From assembly GCA_964021785.1 (NCBI GenBank), contig CAXIAX010000003.1:7862-71861 (forward strand): a stretch of 64,000 nucleotides of DNA, in the 5' to 3' direction. The position numbers and the translations under genes are program-made. The stretch is from CAJJDF01 sp964021785. Its GTDB lineage: Bacteria > Bacteroidota > Bacteroidia > Flavobacteriales_D > CAJJDF01. This document shows positions 60,185-64,000 of the stretch, piece by piece. Position 1 is the stretch's first letter; each line of letters opens with the position of its first letter. Below the pieces are notes generated by a model, which was not told where the DNA came from, searched no databases, and was given only the letters and a program-made list of their open reading frames with translations.

Positions 60185-61786
60185 TTAAAAGTTAGATAAC
60201 GGTTTGTTCTTAGGATGTTTTACTTCATATTTTATCTTATGAATTTTCGTCTCTCCAGCTTTCAAAGTGTATTTCCAAGTCAACTTACCTGTTGTTTCGT
60301 CTTGTTTTGCCTTAGAAATATCTTTGATTGATATCTCTATCTTTTCGTCACTTGTAGTTGGCACTTGATCTTCTACAATAATTTCTATGTCTTTCCCTTT
60401 GTTGTTCTTTACAGTAATCTGGATTCCCATATCTACTTTTTTGCTACTTCCCAAGATAGCATTTTTAGATACGTCTTTTATTTTTTCCCTTTTTGCCACA
60501 ATGCTTTTGTCTTTTCCAAGTACCAAGCTCATAGTGTCAGAGATTTCATTTGGGTTTATCATGGTAGTTCCCACAAATGTTCCTTCTAGAAATAAGTTGG
60601 CTGTTCCTGGCAATAAATTATATTGTTCCCAATCGTTAATGTGTGCTATCAAAAACACATCACAGCTGTATTTTGGTGCTGCATAATATACATACTCCAC
60701 ATCAAAAGCATAATCTTCTAAATCTACTACTGCTTTTCCATTACTTCCTTTTATAGAATAAGGTTTTGATACACTAAACTCACGGTTCACCATATTATCG
60801 GTTGCTGTGGTATAACTTGCCAATGAATTAGAACTGTATTCTTTTTCATCTGCAAGTTCATACGAACTATTCATTTGACTATTAGAAATTGCTCCTTGGT
60901 TATACGCTTTGGATTTTGCATATTTTCTTGCATCATCTTGAAACCTCAACACCCAAGGATGAATGGTTGGCAACACTCCATAATTCATAGGATTACTAGT
61001 AGAAAGAGTCAATTTTACATCACTCCAGTCTACTTGTGAGTTTTGATTAATTTGTGCTTTACAAATTGCATTAATCTTACTTCCTATTCCGTTCGATTTA
61101 ATTTCATAAAATGGAGTCCATCCTATGTTATTTACCAAGTAAATTAATTTCATTGAAACGGATTGTGCTCTTTCAGAAAACACGGTTACAAACAAAGAAT
61201 TAGATCTGTTTTTGTATCCAAGCTCAGTCAATTTCACATTTACCAATCGCGATTGTTCTCTCACTTCATTTATTTTGATGTTCTCGTCATACACAAGTGC
61301 ATCTATTTTACCTAAGTTGTTTCTGTAATATTCTGCCAAGTCTAGCATATTATCCAAATTGAAACCACTATTCACTCCATTCGCACTTTTATTGAATAAA
61401 ATTGCATTTTTCTCTGCATTCAAATTCTGAACTGCCAATCTTCTTAGCTGTTCGTCCCTTTTCAATACATCCAAACTATCCAATAATTGTTTGATTGCAA
61501 ATGGCTGTGACGATTTCTTTGTATTCGTCATTTGAAAATAATTAGATATAATAGTTATTCCATTAGTTCCTGAAATCTGAACCGAATTATTATCTATGCT
61601 CGACTCCAATCCTGTAAACTGAATTAAGTTATCTCCTTGTTTCAATTGAACCGTTTCTACCCTACTTACTTGTGCTTTATTAGAAAACAAAGTAGCTTCT
61701 TTTACTTTAGATGCAACTTCTATCTGCGAAATTGAAAATTGGGCGAAAGCCAACAGAAAAATTAACGAAAGTTTTATGTGTTTCAT
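60185..61786 (-). CDS. DUF4139/mucoidy inhibitor MuiA-like exported protein
   Basis: This 533-residue protein has a signal peptide (MKHIKLSLIFLLAFAQFSIS), a DUF4140-like N-terminal domain (EATLFSNKAQVSRVETVQL), a coiled coil (about 95-150) and a DUF4139 C-terminal domain (NNIGWTPFYEIKSNG and WKYTLKAGETKIHKIKYEVKHP at the end). MuiA-type proteins inhibit mucoid capsule formation in E. coli; the biochemical function is unknown. The gene precedes the HsdR_N-like gene by 5 bases, which suggests co-transcription. Confidence 0.87.
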   Translation of the reverse strand: MKHIKLSLIFLLAFAQFSISQIEVASKVKEATLFSNKAQVSRVETVQLKQGDNLIQFTGLESSIDNNSVQISGTNGITIISNYFQMTNTKKSSQPFAIKQLLDSLDVLKRDEQLRRLAVQNLNAEKNAILFNKSANGVNSGFNLDNMLDLAEYYRNNLGKIDALVYDENIKINEVREQSRLVNVKLTELGYKNRSNSLFVTVFSERAQSVSMKLIYLVNNIGWTPFYEIKSNGIGSKINAICKAQINQNSQVDWSDVKLTLSTSNPMNYGVLPTIHPWVLRFQDDARKYAKSKAYNQGAISNSQMNSSYELADEKEYSSNSLASYTTATDNMVNREFSVSKPYSIKGSNGKAVVDLEDYAFDVEYVYYAAPKYSCDVFLIAHINDWEQYNLLPGTANLFLEGTFVGTTMINPNEISDTMSLVLGKDKSIVAKREKIKDVSKNAILGSSKKVDMGIQITVKNNKGKDIEIIVEDQVPTTSDEKIEISIKDISKAKQDETTGKLTWKYTLKAGETKIHKIKYEVKHPKNKPLSNF

Positions 61787-61886
61787 AGTGTGTTTTGGAA
61801 TTATTTTTTGATTTTTATAAAAGTAAAAATTGTTGAGTGATATTAGTTATCCCTTAACGATTATTAACCAACAATATTTCAACACT

Positions 61887-62651
61887 ATGAGAAAGCCTTT
61901 GATATTAGTAACCAATGATGACGGAATAACTGCACCAGGAATAAAAGCCTTGGTAGAAGTTGCCAGCAAATTAGGTGAGGTTGTGGTAATTGCACCAGAC
62001 AGTCCACAATCAGGAATGGGACATGCCATTACCGTAAATAATCCTATAAGAATTGATAAGAGTGAAGTTTTTGGCAAGATTAAAGCTTTTTCTTGCTCGG
62101 GTACTCCGGTAGATTGCGTAAAAGTTGGGATTTTCCATATTCTGAAAAGAAAACCAGACTTGGTCGTTTCGGGAATAAATCATGGTTCCAATGCGGCTAC
62201 CAATGTCATTTACTCTGGTACAATGTCGGCAGCAGTAGAAGGTTCTATGGAGAACATTCCTTCTATCGGTTTTTCTTTAGATGATTTTCAGCACGAAGCA
62301 GATTTTAAACCTACTCAGCACTTTGCAGAAATTATAATGAAAAAAGCGTTAGCTTCTGATTTTCCTAGGTCGGTTTGTTTGAATGTGAATATTCCTAAAC
62401 TTCCTCTTGAAGAACTAAAAGGAATAAAAGTATGTAGACAAGCTGCTGCTTTCTGGGAAGATAGATTTGATGAACGAGAAGATCCTCTGGGAAAAAAGTA
62501 CTATTGGCTTACTGGAGAATTTAAAGATCAAGAAGGCGCAGACGATACGGATATGGCCGCTTTACAAAAAGGATATGTTTCTGTTGTTCCTGTACAATTT
62601 GATATGACTGCACACCATGCAATACCTCAACTTAATGGATGGAAGCTATAA
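61887..62651 (+). CDS. surE: 5'/3'-nucleotidase SurE
   Basis: The protein has 254 residues from the ATG at 61887; a TTG 19 codons earlier in a weakly coding stretch is not used. It has the metal-binding NDDG (D11, D12), APDSPQSGMGHAIT with the catalytic Ser, and GINHGSNAA with the Asn, then GTDVDA-like end KGYVSVVPV. It dephosphorylates nucleoside monophosphates and acts in stationary-phase survival. It converges on a type A cargo gene. Confidence 0.96.
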   Translation: MRKPLILVTNDDGITAPGIKALVEVASKLGEVVVIAPDSPQSGMGHAITVNNPIRIDKSEVFGKIKAFSCSGTPVDCVKVGIFHILKRKPDLVVSGINHGSNAATNVIYSGTMSAAVEGSMENIPSIGFSLDDFQHEADFKPTQHFAEIIMKKALASDFPRSVCLNVNIPKLPLEELKGIKVCRQAAAFWEDRFDEREDPLGKKYYWLTGEFKDQEGADDTDMAALQKGYVSVVPVQFDMTAHHAIPQLNGWKL

Positions 62652-62653
62652 GC

Positions 62654-63550
62654 TTATTGCTTTACTATTTTCTTCGTTACAATTCCTTTTTTTGTTACAA
62701 TTTTCAAAGTATAAATCCCGCTTTTCATAAATTTTAAATCAATCACTTCTTTGTTTTTTTGAACTGAAATTTGATTAATGAACTTTCCATTTACATCATA
62801 GATAGAAACTGATTGTAGATCTGTATCATTGGATTGTACCGTGATCTGGTTTATTGCCGGATTTGGATAAACCTCAACCGAATTACTTTCTATTTCACTT
62901 AAAGAAATAAATGAATTCTTTATTTGCCAATAACAAGCACTATAACTTACAGGAATATTGTGAGAAGGATTATTCTTTTTTATGGAACAAAGTTTTATAG
63001 TTCTATAATCTGTTTCTATTTCATTTGCACAAAAATCTACATTTCCAAAACCTTCTACAATATGATAATTTGGAAAAAAAACAGAAGAATTAACATCATG
63101 AATCCATATATCTCTTCCATAATAATTTGAAACTGTATCAATTCTTTTAAATTTTACGTTTACATTTTCACTGTTCCACATTGTGGTAAAAAAAATACTG
63201 GTAGTATCATTTAAACTCAGACTAAAATCATATATTTTTCTTTCTATAGAACTATCCTTATGAAGAAAATATACTTTCTTATTCACTTCTCTTATTGCAC
63301 CATAATAATTTGTATTTGTACTCAATGCAAAACTAGAATCTTCAAGTAAAGAACAATGATAAACTCTGAAATAGGAAGTTGAATTAATTGTAGTATCTCC
63401 TAAGTATTTATAAACTACAGGCTCAGCAAAATCATATCCCCAAATTCCATTCACCACAATCATGCTGTCTTCCACCATGGGAATATAGGATTGAGCATTG
63501 AAATTACTCCAGTTCGTAAATATAAAAATAAGTATAGATAGCTTTTTCAT
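62654..63550 (-). CDS. Secreted protein with type A T9SS sorting domain
   Basis: The protein has 298 residues from the Met at 63550; this gives a signal peptide (MKKLSILIFIFTNWSNFNAQ), while the first ATG nine codons upstream adds nothing of value. The middle region is beta-rich and unrecognised. The last 75 residues form a type A sorting domain (VEVYPNPAINQITVQSN, SIYDVNGKFINQI, KSGIYTLKIVT, final KKIVKQ). The function is unknown. Confidence 0.85.
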   Translation of the reverse strand: MKKLSILIFIFTNWSNFNAQSYIPMVEDSMIVVNGIWGYDFAEPVVYKYLGDTTINSTSYFRVYHCSLLEDSSFALSTNTNYYGAIREVNKKVYFLHKDSSIERKIYDFSLSLNDTTSIFFTTMWNSENVNVKFKRIDTVSNYYGRDIWIHDVNSSVFFPNYHIVEGFGNVDFCANEIETDYRTIKLCSIKKNNPSHNIPVSYSACYWQIKNSFISLSEIESNSVEVYPNPAINQITVQSNDTDLQSVSIYDVNGKFINQISVQKNKEVIDLKFMKSGIYTLKIVTKKGIVTKKIVKQ

Positions 63551-63621
63551 ACTATAAATATAATGTAAATCAACCACTTACCTTTTGTTATCTTATGAAA
63601 CTATCTGTTTTTCTTATGAAA

Positions 63622-63888
63622 CTAGTAAGATACTTTACAACTTGTACATTCCAATCCTGAGTTACCTTTCTTTAATCGTATTCCTTCAATTTTATTTACA
63701 ACTACATTTTGAATAAAATTAAGGTTGGCTTGTCCGTTATTCACGTCTATTTGATTGTCTTGGTACAATTCTCTTATTACATTATCAAATTCTTGACTTC
63801 CCCAACAGTTAGGACAAACTCCTTCTGGTGTTTCGTTCTTAGTTTCTGAAGCTGGTCTTTTGAAAAATGCTATTAATTTATCTATCAT
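63622..63888 (-). CDS. Small zinc-ribbon-like protein
   Basis: This 88-residue protein has two CxxC pairs, CPNC at about 24-27 and CTSC at about 81-84, fitting a zinc ribbon. The N-terminal MIDKLIAFFKRPAS is a short amphipathic helix. I do not recognise the family; it has no signal peptide and should be cytoplasmic. It lies about 70 bases upstream of the type A cargo gene start. Confidence 0.7.
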   Translation of the reverse strand: MIDKLIAFFKRPASETKNETPEGVCPNCWGSQEFDNVIRELYQDNQIDVNNGQANLNFIQNVVVNKIEGIRLKKGNSGLECTSCKVSY

Positions 63889-63940
63889 GGCTTAAAGTTT
63901 TATTTTTAAACGGAAGTAGAATACGATTCTTACAAAACAA

Positions 63941-63969
63941 AAAAAGCCACACTTTTCAGTATGGCTTTT
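63941..63969 (-). terminator. Terminator of a gene beyond the right edge
   Basis: AAAAAGCCA and TGGCTTTT form a stem; on the minus strand it is followed by TTTTTGTTTTG. It would end a minus-strand gene that begins to the right of the window. Confidence 0.55.
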
Positions 63970-64000
63970 GCAAATTATTAAATCTTATATTTTACTTATT

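Noticed and set aside
1..64000. Search for tRNA, rRNA, CRISPR, integrases, transposases and prophage genes
   Set aside because: Nothing supportable was found: no cloverleaf-like sequences in the spacers, no repeat-spacer arrays, no transposase motifs in any frame.

Overview
The window reads as a contiguous piece of chromosome from an AT-rich member of the Bacteroidota, most likely a Flavobacteriales-type marine or aquatic lineage (a Crocinitomicaceae/Cryomorphaceae-like affiliation is a guess). The grounds are six proteins with type IX secretion (T9SS) C-terminal sorting domains (two type A, four type B), a PorP/SprF protein and a PorV/PorQ-like protein, an S46 dipeptidyl peptidase, a DUF547 protein and Bacteroidota-type promoters (TTTG, 19 bases, TAnnTTTG). 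No phage, transposase, integrase, CRISPR array, rRNA or tRNA gene was seen. Most of it is ordinary core genome.

Layout. 1-1866: cut-off anti-sigma-like membrane protein, its ECF sigma factor and an OsmC protein. 2215-6461: probable five-gene operon of an HlyD lipoprotein, FtsX-like permease, ABC ATPase, CbpA-type J protein and CbpM. 6574-10680: YkgJ cysteine-cluster protein, S46 peptidase (DPP7-like), VOC and SRPBCC proteins. 10688-17606: T9SS block of a 1545-residue repeat-rich M43 metalloprotease with a PorP/SprF partner behind it, and a PorV/PorQ protein. 17645-23653: glycosyltransferase, DEAD-box helicase, ribD-DMT transporter-yigZ operon, then an oppositely charged pair of small exported proteins. 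23774-32652: clpX, radC, an rRNA-type methyltransferase, an unrecognised lipoprotein with a caspase-like His/Cys arrangement followed by a cyclase-family enzyme and a TlpA-like protein, then MmcQ, DUF502 and the rhomboid-DUF6576-dapF operon. 32841-41900: FG-GAP T9SS cargo, truA, two small proteins, rplU-rpmA, ftsE-SDR-miaA, ddl, a lipoprotein and a 32-residue membrane microprotein. 41905-49733: folD-lipoprotein-tag-rnz operon, ffh and argS with structured repeats around ffh, and an MtfA-like peptidase. 49789-58191: two tandem paralogous type B T9SS cargo proteins, murB and a 1290-residue SBBP/PKD/type B cargo protein. 58192-63888: DUF547, glycosyltransferase, HsdR_N-type nuclease-fold protein, DUF4139, surE, a type A cargo protein and a zinc-ribbon protein.

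The housekeeping genes serve translation (rplU, rpmA, argS, truA, miaA), protein targeting and turnover (ffh, clpX, cbpA/cbpM), cell wall (ddl, murB, dapF) and cofactors (ribD, folD). The accessory character comes from secreted and surface proteins using the T9SS. No clearly new multi-gene system was found. The items most worth following are the clan CD-like lipoprotein at 26685, the charge-complementary pair at 22741-23653, the LytTR-like tandem sites at 53147-53185 next to a well-formed promoter, the structured repeats flanking ffh, and possible leaderless promoters.
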